Under the pieces are notes generated by a model. That model saw nothing but the letters and a program-made list of their open reading frames with translations. It did not search any database and was not told the origin of the DNA. From the NCBI GenBank assembly GCA_964423425.1, contig CAYRES010000005.1, forward strand, positions 124,001-188,000: a DNA stretch of 64,000 nucleotides, given 5' to 3'. The translations under genes were made by a program, and so were the position numbers. This stretch comes from CAYRES01 sp964423425 (GTDB lineage Bacteria; Actinomycetota; Thermoleophilia; RBG-16-64-13). How positions within the stretch are numbered: position 1 is the stretch's first letter; every line of letters begins with the position of its first letter. Positions 25,264-36,904 of this stretch are shown here, piece after piece.

Positions 25264-26172
25264 TCACCTATCCCCCAGCTCCGCCTCCAACAGGCGCGCC
25301 TCTATGATCTTCGCTGAAGAGAAATCGTGTATCTGCAGATAGTGGCGAACCGCCTCCTCAATGGCTCCGAGGGGAACCATACCCACCAATTCGCACTCTA
25401 CCACGGGTACTCCGTGGCGGGCAGCCTCCGATCGAACACTCTCCACCACCCGGTGGATGGGGGTCTGCTCGTGGTTAACCAGGTTCATAGACACCTGCAC
25501 CAACCCCCGGTCTTTGAGTTCCATACCAAGCGCTTTCACGTAACGAAACCCGCCACTCGAGTGCCGGACCGCCCGGGCGATGGCCTGCGCCACGGCAAGG
25601 TTCGACGTACCCAGGTTGACGTTGAAGGCGATGAGAGGGTGGCGTGCCCCCACGACCGTGGCACCACACCGTGGATTGAACTCCGCCGGACCGGCATCCG
25701 GACACCCCTCCGGGCCACAGAGGTGCTCCGCGAGCTTCTCGTACTCCCCCCGGCGGCAGTCGGCCAAGTTGCAGCGCTCAGGCCGGAGTGCGGCCTCCTC
25801 ATAGAAGTACACGGGTACACCCATGGCTCCCAGCGCCTCTCCCAAGGCATGGGCGACATGCACAGCTTCTTCCATCTCTATGCCTCTGAGGGGTACGAAA
25901 GGCACCACGTCCACCGCCCCGAGCCGCGGATGGCACCCGGTGTGCGTGCGCATGTCGATGAGACCGTATGCCTCGGCACAGAACTCCATTGTTGCCGCGA
26001 GCACCTTCTCCGGATCGCCCACGTAGGTGAACACCGAGCGATTGTGATCGGGGTCCGACGAGTAGTCGAGCAACGCCACGCCCGATGACGAGGACAGCAG
26101 AGTAGCCAAGGCCTCAATCTTCTCTGAATCACGTCCTTCGCTCACATTCGGCACGCACTCGAGCAACTTCAT
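25264..26172 (-). CDS. ftcD: Glutamate formimidoyltransferase (FTCD N-terminal type)
   Basis: A 302-residue enzyme that moves the formimino group from N-formimino-L-glutamate to tetrahydrofolate, the last steps of histidine degradation. The start M-K-L-L-E-C-V-P-N-V-S-E-G-R-D, the D-P-D-H-N-R-S-V-F-T motif containing the catalytic His, and G-C-H-P-R-L-G-A-V-D-V-V-P-F are all diagnostic. The cyclodeaminase domain found in the animal enzyme is absent, as in most bacteria. It is the fifth gene of an operon with a peptide-type ABC importer, suggesting the importer brings in an amino-acid or peptide nutrient; no hut genes are seen. Confidence 0.93.
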   Translation of the reverse strand: MKLLECVPNVSEGRDSEKIEALATLLSSSSGVALLDYSSDPDHNRSVFTYVGDPEKVLAATMEFCAEAYGLIDMRTHTGCHPRLGAVDVVPFVPLRGIEMEEAVHVAHALGEALGAMGVPVYFYEEAALRPERCNLADCRRGEYEKLAEHLCGPEGCPDAGPAEFNPRCGATVVGARHPLIAFNVNLGTSNLAVAQAIARAVRHSSGGFRYVKALGMELKDRGLVQVSMNLVNHEQTPIHRVVESVRSEAARHGVPVVECELVGMVPLGAIEEAVRHYLQIHDFSSAKIIEARLLEAELGDR

Positions 26173-26196
26173 TGTCTTTCCTCTCCCACCACGGGG

Positions 26197-27141
26197 TCAG
26201 CGGTAGCGGATGCGCGGGTTCAACACCCCATAGAGAATATCAGCGAGCAGATTCGATACTCCATAGATCAGCACGATGATCATGGCCGACGCCTGTATGA
26301 GGGGCACATCCCGCCGTTGGATGCCGAAGAGGACCAGACGCCCCAAGCCGGGGTAGCTGAATACCGATTCGGTGACGATGAGCCCGCCCACCAGCCAGCC
26401 GATGCCGATGGCTACGACAGTCACAGTGGGGAGCAGCGAATTGCGGAGCACGTGCCCGAAGAGTACCTGCGTGGAGGAGAGGCCCTTGAGCCGAGCCGTA
26501 CGTACGTAGTCGGTGCCGAGCACCTCCACGGTACTGGAACGGGTCATACGTACGACATAGGCCAGACTGGTGAGCGACACCGTGATCGCCGGCAGGATGA
26601 GACGAGGCAGCGCCTCGATGAACCCGGTATCCGGCCCAATGGCCGAGCTCGCAGGGAACCACTTGAGCTGCACCCCAAATACACCGATGAGAATCACGCC
26701 GGTCACGAATTCCGGCAGGCCGATGAAGGCCAAGGAGCCCACCGAGATCGACTGATCGAGCCATGAGTCGCGCTTGAGAGCGGCGATCAATCCCAGCATG
26801 ACACCGAGGGGCACATACAGCGCGAAGGCGACCAAAGCCAGCATGGCCGAATTGCGCAGACGCTGCAATACCAACGGTCGCACTTCCGACCCCGTGCTGA
26901 TGGAGTCACCCCACTCCCCCGTGACGAACCCCCCGAGCCAACTGCCGTATTGAACCACTGGCGGCCGATTCAGACCAAGTTCCTCCCGCAACTGTTCCTT
27001 GGCCTCTTGGCTTGCGAACCTTCCCAACACCATGGTGGCCACATCGCCCGGCAGCAGCTGAGTGGCAGCAAAGACCACGACGGAGGCAAGAAACAGCGAC
27101 ACCGCCATGAAGCCCAGCCGGCGGATGATGAAACGAGACAT
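26197..27141 (-). CDS. Peptide/nickel-type ABC transporter permease, DppB type
   Basis: A 314-residue permease with six hydrophobic segments and the N terminus I-I-R-R-L-G typical of DppB/OppB/NikB. The EAA-loop region R-T-A-R-L-K-G-L is present before the last helices. The ATG shares one base with the stop of the ATPase gene (TGATG). It comes after the second permease and the ATPases in transcription order, an unusual arrangement because dppB normally precedes dppC. Confidence 0.92.
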   Translation of the reverse strand: MSRFIIRRLGFMAVSLFLASVVVFAATQLLPGDVATMVLGRFASQEAKEQLREELGLNRPPVVQYGSWLGGFVTGEWGDSISTGSEVRPLVLQRLRNSAMLALVAFALYVPLGVMLGLIAALKRDSWLDQSISVGSLAFIGLPEFVTGVILIGVFGVQLKWFPASSAIGPDTGFIEALPRLILPAITVSLTSLAYVVRMTRSSTVEVLGTDYVRTARLKGLSSTQVLFGHVLRNSLLPTVTVVAIGIGWLVGGLIVTESVFSYPGLGRLVLFGIQRRDVPLIQASAMIIVLIYGVSNLLADILYGVLNPRIRYR

Positions 27142-29276
27142 CAGCCCCCCTCATCCTCCAGGCACACCGAAAGGAGGCATGGTCCTTGGAGTGCCTCCAG
27201 CTCGGAGCACGGAATATGACAGCACAGCCAATGCGAACCCGGCCCCTCCTGCCAAGGCGGCTCTTGCGTCCGGCAGATGTCACCCAGCACACGCGGACAA
27301 CGGGTATGGAAGCGGCAGCCGGGAGGAACGTCGAGCGGACTCGGTACGGCTCCTTCCAGCCGGATGGTGGATTGCCGCACCCCGGGGTCGGGAACCGGAA
27401 CCGCCGACAGGAGGGCCTCGGTGTAGGGATGGTAGGGGGGATTCAACACCTGCAGGGCGTCACCCAACTCGACCACCTTCCCCAGATACATCACCGCGAT
27501 CCAATCTGAGAGGTGCTGCACCGCCGCCAGATCATGAGATATGAAGAAGTAGGCGGTTTTCTGCTCCACCTGGAGGTCGTGGAGAAGGTTCATGAGCGAA
27601 CCCTGTACCGAGACGTCCAACGACGAGAGCGGTTCGTCACAGAGAACCAGCTTGGGCTCCGCGGCGAAGGCCCGGGCCACCGCCACCCGCTGCTTCTCGC
27701 CCCCGGACAGCTCGCCGGGAAGACGTTCGGCGTATGCGGCCGGCAGGTTCACGGCGGCGAGCAGCTCCCGCACCTTCCGGCGCAGCTCCGCACCCCGTAC
27801 ACCCCTGAGAAGGTACAGGGGGCGGGAGATGGCCTCCCCCACCGGATGGCGCGGATTCAGAGAAGCGTCCGGATCCTGAAACACCATCTGGATATTCTTG
27901 AGCACGGTGCGGGACCTGCGGGCCGTAGTCCCTCCCAACGCTTCGCCTTCGAACAGAACCCTCCCCGCCGTGGGTGCCTCCAAGCCGATGAGGGCGCGGG
28001 CAAGAGTCGTTTTGCCGGAGCCGCTCTCGCCCACCACGCCGAGAGTGCGGCCTCGATTCACGTAAAGAGTGACACCGTCGACCGCCCGCACTGCCTTTCT
28101 GCGCGCCTTTCCGGCGAACAGGTTCCCTCGCATGGGGAAGTGCTGCTCGACGTCGTGGGCCTCAAGAAGACGCTCCTCTCCCAATGAGACCGCCTCCCAG
28201 TCCACAGCCGATTCGATATCCTCGACATACGCGGCCGGGGTGGGAACGGCGGTGAACCGTCGGCACGCGGAGAGGTGACCTTCGCCGATCTCCCGCAGCG
28301 GAGGCCGCGACGCGCGGCAGGCTTCTTCCGCCAACGGACAACGGGGGGCAAACACACACCCGGAGGGGAGTTCGTCGAGGTGGGGGATACGCCCCGGAAT
28401 GGTGAGGAGCCTGCCCCGCCGCCCATCCACACGATAGCGGGGAATGCAACCCAGCAGAGCCAGTGTGTAGGGATGGCGAGGTCTGCTGAAGAGGGTGCGA
28501 AGATCTGCCTCTTCCACCATTTCCCCCGCATACAACACTCCCACCCGATCGCAGACCCGGGCCACCACTGCCAAGTCGTGCGTGATGTACAGAATGGCCG
28601 CGTCCAGCCGCGACTTGAGCTCGGCCACCAGGTCGAGCACCACAGCCTGAGTGGTCACATCGAGGGCGGTGGTGGGTTCATCCATGATGAGTAGGCGCGG
28701 GTCGGTGATGAGCGCCATGGCTATGACGCAACGCTGCAGCATGCCCCCGGAGAGTTGGTGCGGATAGCGGCGCACGACCGCCTCAGGGTCGGGCATCGCT
28801 ACCTGCTCGAGCATGTGCAGAGCCCGCTCCCGGGCTTCCGCCTTGCCCATGTGGAGGTGCCGGCGGGCGACTTCCGCAACCTGGGAGCCCACCCGTATCG
28901 AGGGGTTGAGCGCGGTCGAAGGGCTCTGGTAGACCATCCCCACACGGTTCCCCCGCACCGAGCGCACCTCGCGCGCCGGGAGCTCGAGCAGATTTCGGCC
29001 CTCGAAGAACACCTCTCCCGCCGTGATGCGGCCATTCTCCGCCAAGTAACGGATGGCACCCAGAGCGAGGGTGGTCTTTCCCGATCCGGACTCGCCCACC
29101 AGGCCATAGCTCTGGCGTCCGGCTATGCCCAGGGAGACATCCCGCACCGCCGGGAGGGACTTCCCTTCCGTTTCGTAGGCAATGCAGAGCCTTCTGATGT
29201 CGAGTACCGTGTCCATCGACCCCATCGGCGAGAGCCCCGGGGGGCTATCGCTCCGCCCCCTTGGGTTGGAGGACAT
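27141..29276 (-). CDS. Fused peptide-type ABC transporter ATPase, DppD-DppF in one chain
   Basis: A 711-residue protein with two ABC ATPase domains, each followed by the oligopeptide-transporter C-terminal zone. The first has G-E-S-G-S-G-K-T-T near 60 and Q-L-S-G-G-M near 175; the second has G-E-S-G-S-G-K-T-T near 415 and E-L-S-G-G-E near 520. Each half keeps the Cys-containing R-C-P-L or R-C-P-R motif seen in DppD/DppF. The ATG at 29276 overlaps the upstream permease by 32 bases and lacks a clear RBS; an ATG at 29225 is an alternative. It energises import through the DppB/DppC permeases encoded on either side. Confidence 0.92.
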   Translation of the reverse strand: MSSNPRGRSDSPPGLSPMGSMDTVLDIRRLCIAYETEGKSLPAVRDVSLGIAGRQSYGLVGESGSGKTTLALGAIRYLAENGRITAGEVFFEGRNLLELPAREVRSVRGNRVGMVYQSPSTALNPSIRVGSQVAEVARRHLHMGKAEARERALHMLEQVAMPDPEAVVRRYPHQLSGGMLQRCVIAMALITDPRLLIMDEPTTALDVTTQAVVLDLVAELKSRLDAAILYITHDLAVVARVCDRVGVLYAGEMVEEADLRTLFSRPRHPYTLALLGCIPRYRVDGRRGRLLTIPGRIPHLDELPSGCVFAPRCPLAEEACRASRPPLREIGEGHLSACRRFTAVPTPAAYVEDIESAVDWEAVSLGEERLLEAHDVEQHFPMRGNLFAGKARRKAVRAVDGVTLYVNRGRTLGVVGESGSGKTTLARALIGLEAPTAGRVLFEGEALGGTTARRSRTVLKNIQMVFQDPDASLNPRHPVGEAISRPLYLLRGVRGAELRRKVRELLAAVNLPAAYAERLPGELSGGEKQRVAVARAFAAEPKLVLCDEPLSSLDVSVQGSLMNLLHDLQVEQKTAYFFISHDLAAVQHLSDWIAVMYLGKVVELGDALQVLNPPYHPYTEALLSAVPVPDPGVRQSTIRLEGAVPSPLDVPPGCRFHTRCPRVLGDICRTQEPPWQEGPGSHWLCCHIPCSELEALQGPCLLSVCLEDEGG

Positions 29277-30111
29277 GCCGTAGTCCGTCGGTCATGAGGC
29301 TGGTCGACACCACCAGGAGCGCGATGGCTCCCGCCGGGAAGAGGAGCATCCAGGGAGCGGTGGCGAACCAGCCGCGGGCTTCATTTACCTGCAGGCCCCA
29401 GTCGGGAGAAGGCGGCTGCGCGCCCAGACCCAGGAATCCCAGCGAGGCCACCAGGAAGATCGCGTATGAGAAGCGGATGGAGGCCTCGACGAGGAGGGGG
29501 GCGAGCGCATTGGGAAGCACCTCCCGGAACAGTATGTAGCCGCTGCGTTCTCCTCTGATCCTGGCTGCCTCCACGAACTCCTTGGTCTTCAGATCGAGGA
29601 CCATACTACGGGTCACGCGGGCGAGCACCGGCACGTAGAGCACGGTGATGACGAGGATGAGATTGAGGTTGGACGAACCCAGGGTGGCCAAGAGCACGAG
29701 GGCGAGCAGGAGCGAGGGGATCGCCAGAAACACGTCGAGCACCCGCATGATGATCTCATCCAGGAAGCGCCCGTAGTAACCGGAGACGAGTCCGATGGCC
29801 GTGCCCACCAGCACAGCCAGAATGGTGGCAGAGCCGCCCAGGAAGAAGACTCCTTGGGCGCCGGCCACCACCCGGCTGAAGATATCCCGGCCAAACTGGT
29901 CGGTGCCGAACAGGTGCGGCCAGCCCGGGGGCTCCAGACGATCGGGGGACTGGTCGGAGTAGCCATAGGGCGTGAGCCAGGGCCCCGCGAGGGCCATGAC
30001 CAAGAACACCACGAAGACGGCGGTGCCGATCAAGGCCGCGCGTCGGCGCCTCAAGCGACGCCAATACACGCCGAGGAGGCGCCGACGCGGACGTATCTCG
30101 GGAGCCGTCAC
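29245..30111 (-). CDS. Peptide/nickel-type ABC transporter permease, DppC type
   Basis: A 288-residue permease. The N-terminal R-R-R-A-A-L-I-G-T helix, then H-L-F-G-T-D-Q-F-G-R-D-I-F-S-R, are signatures of DppC/OppC. The EAA loop reads E-A-A-R-I-R-G. It starts with GTG at 30111 overlapping the stop of the binding-protein gene by four bases, and its 3' end overlaps the ATPase gene, so translation is coupled along the operon. Confidence 0.92.
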   Translation of the reverse strand: MTAPEIRPRRRLLGVYWRRLRRRRAALIGTAVFVVFLVMALAGPWLTPYGYSDQSPDRLEPPGWPHLFGTDQFGRDIFSRVVAGAQGVFFLGGSATILAVLVGTAIGLVSGYYGRFLDEIIMRVLDVFLAIPSLLLALVLLATLGSSNLNLILVITVLYVPVLARVTRSMVLDLKTKEFVEAARIRGERSGYILFREVLPNALAPLLVEASIRFSYAIFLVASLGFLGLGAQPPSPDWGLQVNEARGWFATAPWMLLFPAGAIALLVVSTSLMTDGLRHVLQPKGAER

Positions 30112-31685
30112 TTCGTGAAGTGTGCCCCGCGCAGGAGAGTCCGGGGCCAGTCTGAGGCCAAGACGATGCCGTCAACCGCACCCGAGACACCGGCGGCCGC
30201 CTCGACCACGTAGGGCACGATGACCGGACCCCGCTCGATGAGTATCTCCTGGGCCTGCTTGTAGAGCTCGGCCCGGGCGGCATCGTCGAGCTCACTCTCG
30301 ATCCGGGCCGTGAGTTCGTCGAACTCAGGGTCGGACCAATGCGACTCGTTGTAGAGGGCACCGGTGACGTACGCGAGCTTGAAGTAGTTGAGCGGAACGG
30401 CCCGGGTGCCCCAGTCGGTGATACCGAAATCCACCTCGAGCCAGCTGGCGTCACCCTCCCCATAGTACACATCGGGAGGAATAGACTGGATCTCGACCTC
30501 GACACCGATCTGCTTCATCTGCTCCTGCCACACGGTGGCTATGGCGGGCACATCGGCGGAAGTCTGCGCGTACAGAGTGATGCTCAGTCCGTCGCCAAAG
30601 CCCGCCTCGGCAAGAAGCTCCTTGGCTTTCGCTTGATCCTGAGCGGGGGTCCTGTCCAAGTAGTACGCTTCGTATGCCGGACCAACCGGGGTACCGTTAC
30701 CCACGAGGGCCAAGCCGGGGCGGACGGCATCGGCGATGGCCTGATGATCGGTGCCCAACATGAGAGCCCGGCGCACACGCAGGTCGGCGGTCGAGCGCCC
30801 CTCATCCGAGCGCATGTGAATGACGAAGTGCATGTTGGAGGGATTCTTGATGAGCCGGAGCGAAGAATCACCCTCCACCTGGGCGGCCAACTCGGCACTC
30901 AGGCCGGGCACGAACTGCAGCTCATCGCCCTGGAGGGCGGCCACCTGTCCGTTCGGGTCGGGAGAGAAGATGAAGGTGATGCCGTCGAGGTAGGGCAGAG
31001 GTTCACCGTCAGAAGCATCAAGCCAGTACGCCGGATTCCTGGTGAGAACCGCCCGATCCTCCGGATCATAGGACTCGAGCACAAAGGGACCCGAGCCTAT
31101 GAAGGTGCCGGACGCCGCATCGGAATCCTTGGACACGACTGCTGCGTGGTAGTCACCGGCATCGGCCGGGAACTCAGGGTTCGGAACCTCGAGGGTGAAC
31201 TGGACCCGGAGCTCATCGAGTGCCTCCACGTTCTTCACGTTCTCGTAGAGACTCACCGTAGGAGTGCCGACCTCCGGATCGCGCAGGCGGTCGAAGGAGA
31301 AGACGACGTCGGCGGCGGTGAGCGGGTTCCCGTCGTGGAACACCACACCCTCTCGCAGGGTGAAGACCCACACCTTGCCGTCACTGCTTTCCCACTCCGT
31401 GGCCAAGTGAGGCACGACTGCGTTCTTCTCGTCGACGTATACCAGAAAATCGTATATCTGATGATTCAGCATGATGTCAGACTGGCTGGTGGCGAAGTGG
31501 GGGTCGACGGTACTCGCCGGTTGCATCCCTACTGTGAGGACGCCGCCACGTTGCGTCTCTCCGGCCGGCGACGTGGTGGTGGTCTCCCCGTTCCCGCAGC
31601 CGGCCGCCGCTGCCACAACCACGAGCAACAACAGGGCAACCAGCGCGGATATGGTCTTGAGTCTTCCCTTCGGTGTGGTACTCAT
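30108..31685 (-). CDS. ABC transporter substrate-binding lipoprotein, family 5
   Basis: A 525-residue exported lipoprotein with a lipobox A-A-G-C (Cys at about 30) and a Thr-rich linker after it. The family-5 body is recognised by the P-H-L-A-T-E-W-E and F-T-L-R-E-G-V-V-F-H-D-G motifs, then A-D-V-V-F-S-F-D-R. It binds peptides, nickel complexes or other solutes outside the membrane and delivers them to the DppBC permeases. First gene of the six-gene operon ending with ftcD and the GyrI-like gene; the ligand is unknown, and the ftcD link hints at a nitrogen source. Confidence 0.92.
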   Translation of the reverse strand: MSTTPKGRLKTISALVALLLLVVVAAAAGCGNGETTTTSPAGETQRGGVLTVGMQPASTVDPHFATSQSDIMLNHQIYDFLVYVDEKNAVVPHLATEWESSDGKVWVFTLREGVVFHDGNPLTAADVVFSFDRLRDPEVGTPTVSLYENVKNVEALDELRVQFTLEVPNPEFPADAGDYHAAVVSKDSDAASGTFIGSGPFVLESYDPEDRAVLTRNPAYWLDASDGEPLPYLDGITFIFSPDPNGQVAALQGDELQFVPGLSAELAAQVEGDSSLRLIKNPSNMHFVIHMRSDEGRSTADLRVRRALMLGTDHQAIADAVRPGLALVGNGTPVGPAYEAYYLDRTPAQDQAKAKELLAEAGFGDGLSITLYAQTSADVPAIATVWQEQMKQIGVEVEIQSIPPDVYYGEGDASWLEVDFGITDWGTRAVPLNYFKLAYVTGALYNESHWSDPEFDELTARIESELDDAARAELYKQAQEILIERGPVIVPYVVEAAAGVSGAVDGIVLASDWPRTLLRGAHFTK

Positions 31686-31862
31686 GGGTGATGTAACCCC
31701 CTCGAAGCCTCATGGGCGAGGCCCCATCGCTTGTCCCTGCCTTCTTCACCCCACCCCGACCGGAGTGAGCGGGCTTAGAAACGGGCCGTCTTCGGTAGCA
31801 TGCCCACTCGCCACCCATCCTATTCCTCGAACGACTTCAAAGAAGTACCACCCCACAAAGAG

Positions 31863-31894
31863 TCGGGGGCGCCGGCAGTAGCCAGCGCCCCCGA
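31863..31894 (-). terminator. Terminator hairpin after hppA
   Basis: TCGGGGGCGC (31863-31872) and GCGCCCCCGA (31885-31894) form a 10-bp perfect stem with a 12-base loop, 32 bases past the hppA stop on the minus strand. A run ACTCTTTGTGG follows on that strand. Confidence 0.7.
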
Positions 31895-31925
31895 CGGGTG
31901 GAACTTCGCGTGCTGCTCTGAAGCG

Positions 31926-34025
<2,100 letters not shown>

Positions 34026-34459
34026 AGGTTCCTCCTCCTTTTCCTACGTATCCCTACGAGCCTGGACCGAAAAGAACCACTTTCACGCTGCCACCCACGC
34101 AACTCCCAGCTATGCTGCACACGCAGAACCGTCGATAGCAGCCCAACTCCCCACTGCTGCCTCAACCTCCTTCCGCCGGTGGCATCCTCCACCTCCGAGC
34201 AATGACAACCCATGGCCGCCACATGGCGCCTCACCGCTGCGCAAGGCAGGAACAGCCAAGACCCGGCCGAAGCAGCAGCGTAGGAAAAGTGTGGAAGAAG
34301 GCGGGCGGCCCTTGCGCCTCGCGCGCATCGTCGGAGTTGACTCTTGACACGAAAACTGGGGAACGATTCACAAAGCCTCGTCCGCTCGCCGGCCTGCCTG
34401 AATGGCGATGCAGGCGCCACCACCGCCGCGCTGATGCTACCTGCCGAGTGGCGCCGCTG
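34026..34459. other. Intergenic region upstream of hppA with a possible promoter
   Basis: About 430 bases. On the minus strand TTGACA (34463-34458), overlapping the apgM stop, and TAGCAT (34439-34434) are 18 bases apart and could be an hppA promoter with a long leader of about 400 bases. Otherwise nothing was recognised; open frames here lack RBS. Confidence 0.3.
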
Positions 34460-35671
34460 TCAAGACCAAAGACTCTCACCCGCCTGCATGAAATGCCCCA
34501 TGAGAGCCCAGCCCGGCTCAACCATGACACCGGTCTCCTCAGCTTCACGCTCCGTGAAACGAGCCGCCCTATTCGGCCGGCACCCGGGACCCCACATCAG
34601 AAAAGGAACCGGTTCCGCCACATGGGTTTTCACAGCCAAGGGAGTGGGATGATCGGGAAGTGCGAGCACCCGCAGGTCGGGGCGATTCCGAAATTGGGAC
34701 ACCATGAGTCTGTCGATGCACTCGATCGCCCGCACCTTCGCCCCAGGGTCACCCGCATGGCCGGCTTCGTCGGGAGCCTCTACGTGCACCACGACGAGGT
34801 CAAGGCTCTCGAGGGCGGCCAACGCCCCGTTCATCTGCCCGGCAAAGTCGTTGTCATCACCGTCGGTCACACCGCGAATATCGAGAAAGCGGAGACCCAT
34901 CTGCCGGCCCAGTCCGCGCAGAAGATCGACCGCCGAAGTCAGGCCCGCCCTCATGCCGAAACGGGACTCGAACGAGGGCATGCCGTCCGCCCTCATGCCC
35001 GGCCAGAACAGCCATATCTGCGTGGCCGGAAGATCACCTCTGCGTCGTCGCTCCTGGTTGACCGGGTGTTCCGCCAAGACAGTCTTCGAGCGCTCCATGA
35101 GGTCGACAAGGAGTGCCGCACCGGGGCCGCGGGGAAGGAAGTCCGCCACCGGCTTGTCGGCGATGTCGTGCGCCGGGATGCACCGGGTGGCCGCCACCTC
35201 GGCTCCATCCTGCACCGTGAGTATGCTGCGGAAACCCACTCCGGGATACAGACGGATGCCGGGAGACTCGAGCCGGGGCCGAAGCGCCTGCAACAGTTCG
35301 CCGGCCTCTCCCGGGTCGATGTGCCCGGCGTTGTAGCTCGTCATGATGCCGTTCTCGACCGCTATCAGATTGCAGCGCAGGGCGGCTTGGCCTGGGTGCA
35401 GTTCGATGCCCATGGCCAGAGCCTCGATGGGACCCCGGCCGGCGTAGTACCGCTCGGGCTCGAAGCCGAGCACGCTCATGCACGCGATAGCGCTCGAGGG
35501 CTCCAGCTCCAGAGGAACGGTGCGCACCAAACCAAGGGTACCCTGTGGGGTGAGTTCATCCAGGTGCGGAGTGTGTGCAGCCTCGAGGGATGTGAGCCCA
35601 CCCAGTTCCTCGCAAGGCCAGCCGGCTGCCCCGTCGAGAATCAGCACCACGCACTTGCTTCGCTTTGGCAC
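34460..35671 (-). CDS. apgM: 2,3-bisphosphoglycerate-independent phosphoglycerate mutase, archaeal ApgM type
   Basis: A 403-residue metalloenzyme of the alkaline-phosphatase superfamily interconverting 3- and 2-phosphoglycerate in glycolysis. V-V-L-I-L-D-G-A-A-G-W-P holds the first metal-binding Asp, and A-A-H-T-P-H-L-D-E follows. V-H-V-E-A-P-D-E-A-G-H-A-G-D is the C-terminal metal motif of this family. The nucleophile is expected in the P-S-S-A segment. The GTG at 35671, with GAGAGG nearby, gives the usual length; 23 upstream codons are left out. The ApgM type is common in archaea and scattered among anaerobic bacteria. Confidence 0.9.
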   Translation of the reverse strand: MPKRSKCVVLILDGAAGWPCEELGGLTSLEAAHTPHLDELTPQGTLGLVRTVPLELEPSSAIACMSVLGFEPERYYAGRGPIEALAMGIELHPGQAALRCNLIAVENGIMTSYNAGHIDPGEAGELLQALRPRLESPGIRLYPGVGFRSILTVQDGAEVAATRCIPAHDIADKPVADFLPRGPGAALLVDLMERSKTVLAEHPVNQERRRRGDLPATQIWLFWPGMRADGMPSFESRFGMRAGLTSAVDLLRGLGRQMGLRFLDIRGVTDGDDNDFAGQMNGALAALESLDLVVVHVEAPDEAGHAGDPGAKVRAIECIDRLMVSQFRNRPDLRVLALPDHPTPLAVKTHVAEPVPFLMWGPGCRPNRAARFTEREAEETGVMVEPGWALMGHFMQAGESLWS

Positions 35672-35832
35672 GCTCCAGCCTCTCTTCACGTAAGCGCGCT
35701 CATCCGCACACATGAACCGCCGTACGAGCGCCCAGCTCACAGGTACGCGCTATTCTAGCGCAGCCCCCACGCATATCGCGAAAAGACGCCATCCGTATGA
35801 GAAGATACCCGCGGGAGGAGGTGGGCAGCCGC

Positions 35833-36810
35833 ATGAAGAAGGCGAGACAGCGCGGGGACGCGGGTCAAGTCCGAACGACCGCCCCACGTGCGTGCCTTCG
35901 CACGGTACCACCCCGTGCCGCCGCGCGCCACGTGGCGAGCATCGCGTTGACCGCAGCACTACTGGCCGCCGTGGTGCTGGCAGCCGCACTCCCGTCCACG
36001 TCGGCATCAACTCCCGCCACCCCTTCCGCCTCACTTCAGCTCTTCCCGGGCGCCTCGGCAACCGAGCCCACCCCCGTAGCAGCACCGGGTGCGGAGTCCG
36101 TACCGCCCGGCGGCGAGCCTGCGGCGGCCGACGACATACCGCGGTGGCTGGCCAAACAGCGGGAGGCCGACGCAGTCACTCCCCGATCCCCCGCCTCCAC
36201 GCACGCCGATGGAGAAGGTGAAGAAGCCTCCGATGGCGCGGCACTCACACCCTCAGTAGGTCACGAGGCCTCCGGGGCTCCCGCCACACGCGACGTCTCC
36301 ACCGGCGGACAGACAGCCCTTCGCGGTACCTGGGCGGGCACCCCCGCGCGCCTCGCCGAGTATCTAGTCGCGCACAACCCCTCCCCCGCCTTCTCCGTGC
36401 CGGTGGAGACCCTGGCCCACTACTACGTCACCTACGCGGCGGAGGTGGGTCTCCGCGCCGACATCCTCTGGGCGCAGATGATCCACGAGACGGGCTTCGG
36501 TGCGTACGGCGGCTCCGTCAAACCTTCCCAGAACAACTACGCCGGCATCGGTGCGACCGGCGGAGGAGTGCCAGGACACACGTTCGTCACCGCAGAATTG
36601 GGGGTCAAGGCCCACATCGCCCACATGGTCGCCTACGTGTTCGAGACCGATCAGGCCGTCTGGACCAACGCCACCATCGATCCCCGCTATGAGGCGGTGC
36701 GTCCGCGGGGTGGGGCGAAGGTGCTCGCCGATCTCGACGGCCGTTGGGCCGTTCCCGGAATAGGTTACGGCGCCGCCATCGAGCGCCACGTTGCGGCCAT
36801 GAACCGTTGA
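35833..36810 (+). CDS. Secreted glucosaminidase-domain (LytD/FlgJ-like) peptidoglycan hydrolase
   Basis: A 325-residue exported protein with a signal segment near 30-55, then a Pro/Ala/Thr-rich low-complexity linker of about 120 residues, then a C-terminal glucosaminidase domain (about 190-325). The catalytic-Glu region reads A-Q-M-I-H-E-T-G-F-G and the fold motif N-N-Y-A-G-I-G-A-T is conserved. It cleaves N-acetylglucosamine linkages in peptidoglycan during growth or division. An ATG at 35797 lies 36 bases upstream; the 35833 start behind GGGAGGAGG is preferred. Confidence 0.82.
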   Translation: MKKARQRGDAGQVRTTAPRACLRTVPPRAAARHVASIALTAALLAAVVLAAALPSTSASTPATPSASLQLFPGASATEPTPVAAPGAESVPPGGEPAAADDIPRWLAKQREADAVTPRSPASTHADGEGEEASDGAALTPSVGHEASGAPATRDVSTGGQTALRGTWAGTPARLAEYLVAHNPSPAFSVPVETLAHYYVTYAAEVGLRADILWAQMIHETGFGAYGGSVKPSQNNYAGIGATGGGVPGHTFVTAELGVKAHIAHMVAYVFETDQAVWTNATIDPRYEAVRPRGGAKVLADLDGRWAVPGIGYGAAIERHVAAMNR

Positions 36811-36904
36811 TCCCACCGTGGCGCACGCCGGGCCACGATATCGGCCAGACCGAGCCGGCTCGGCCATGCCCGCCGGACTCGGGCCCTGGACTCAAGCCCT
36901 GGAC

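Noticed and set aside
34202..35758. Long plus-strand frame opposite apgM
   Set aside because: It mirrors the codon structure of the strongly supported ApgM gene and has no recognisable domain.
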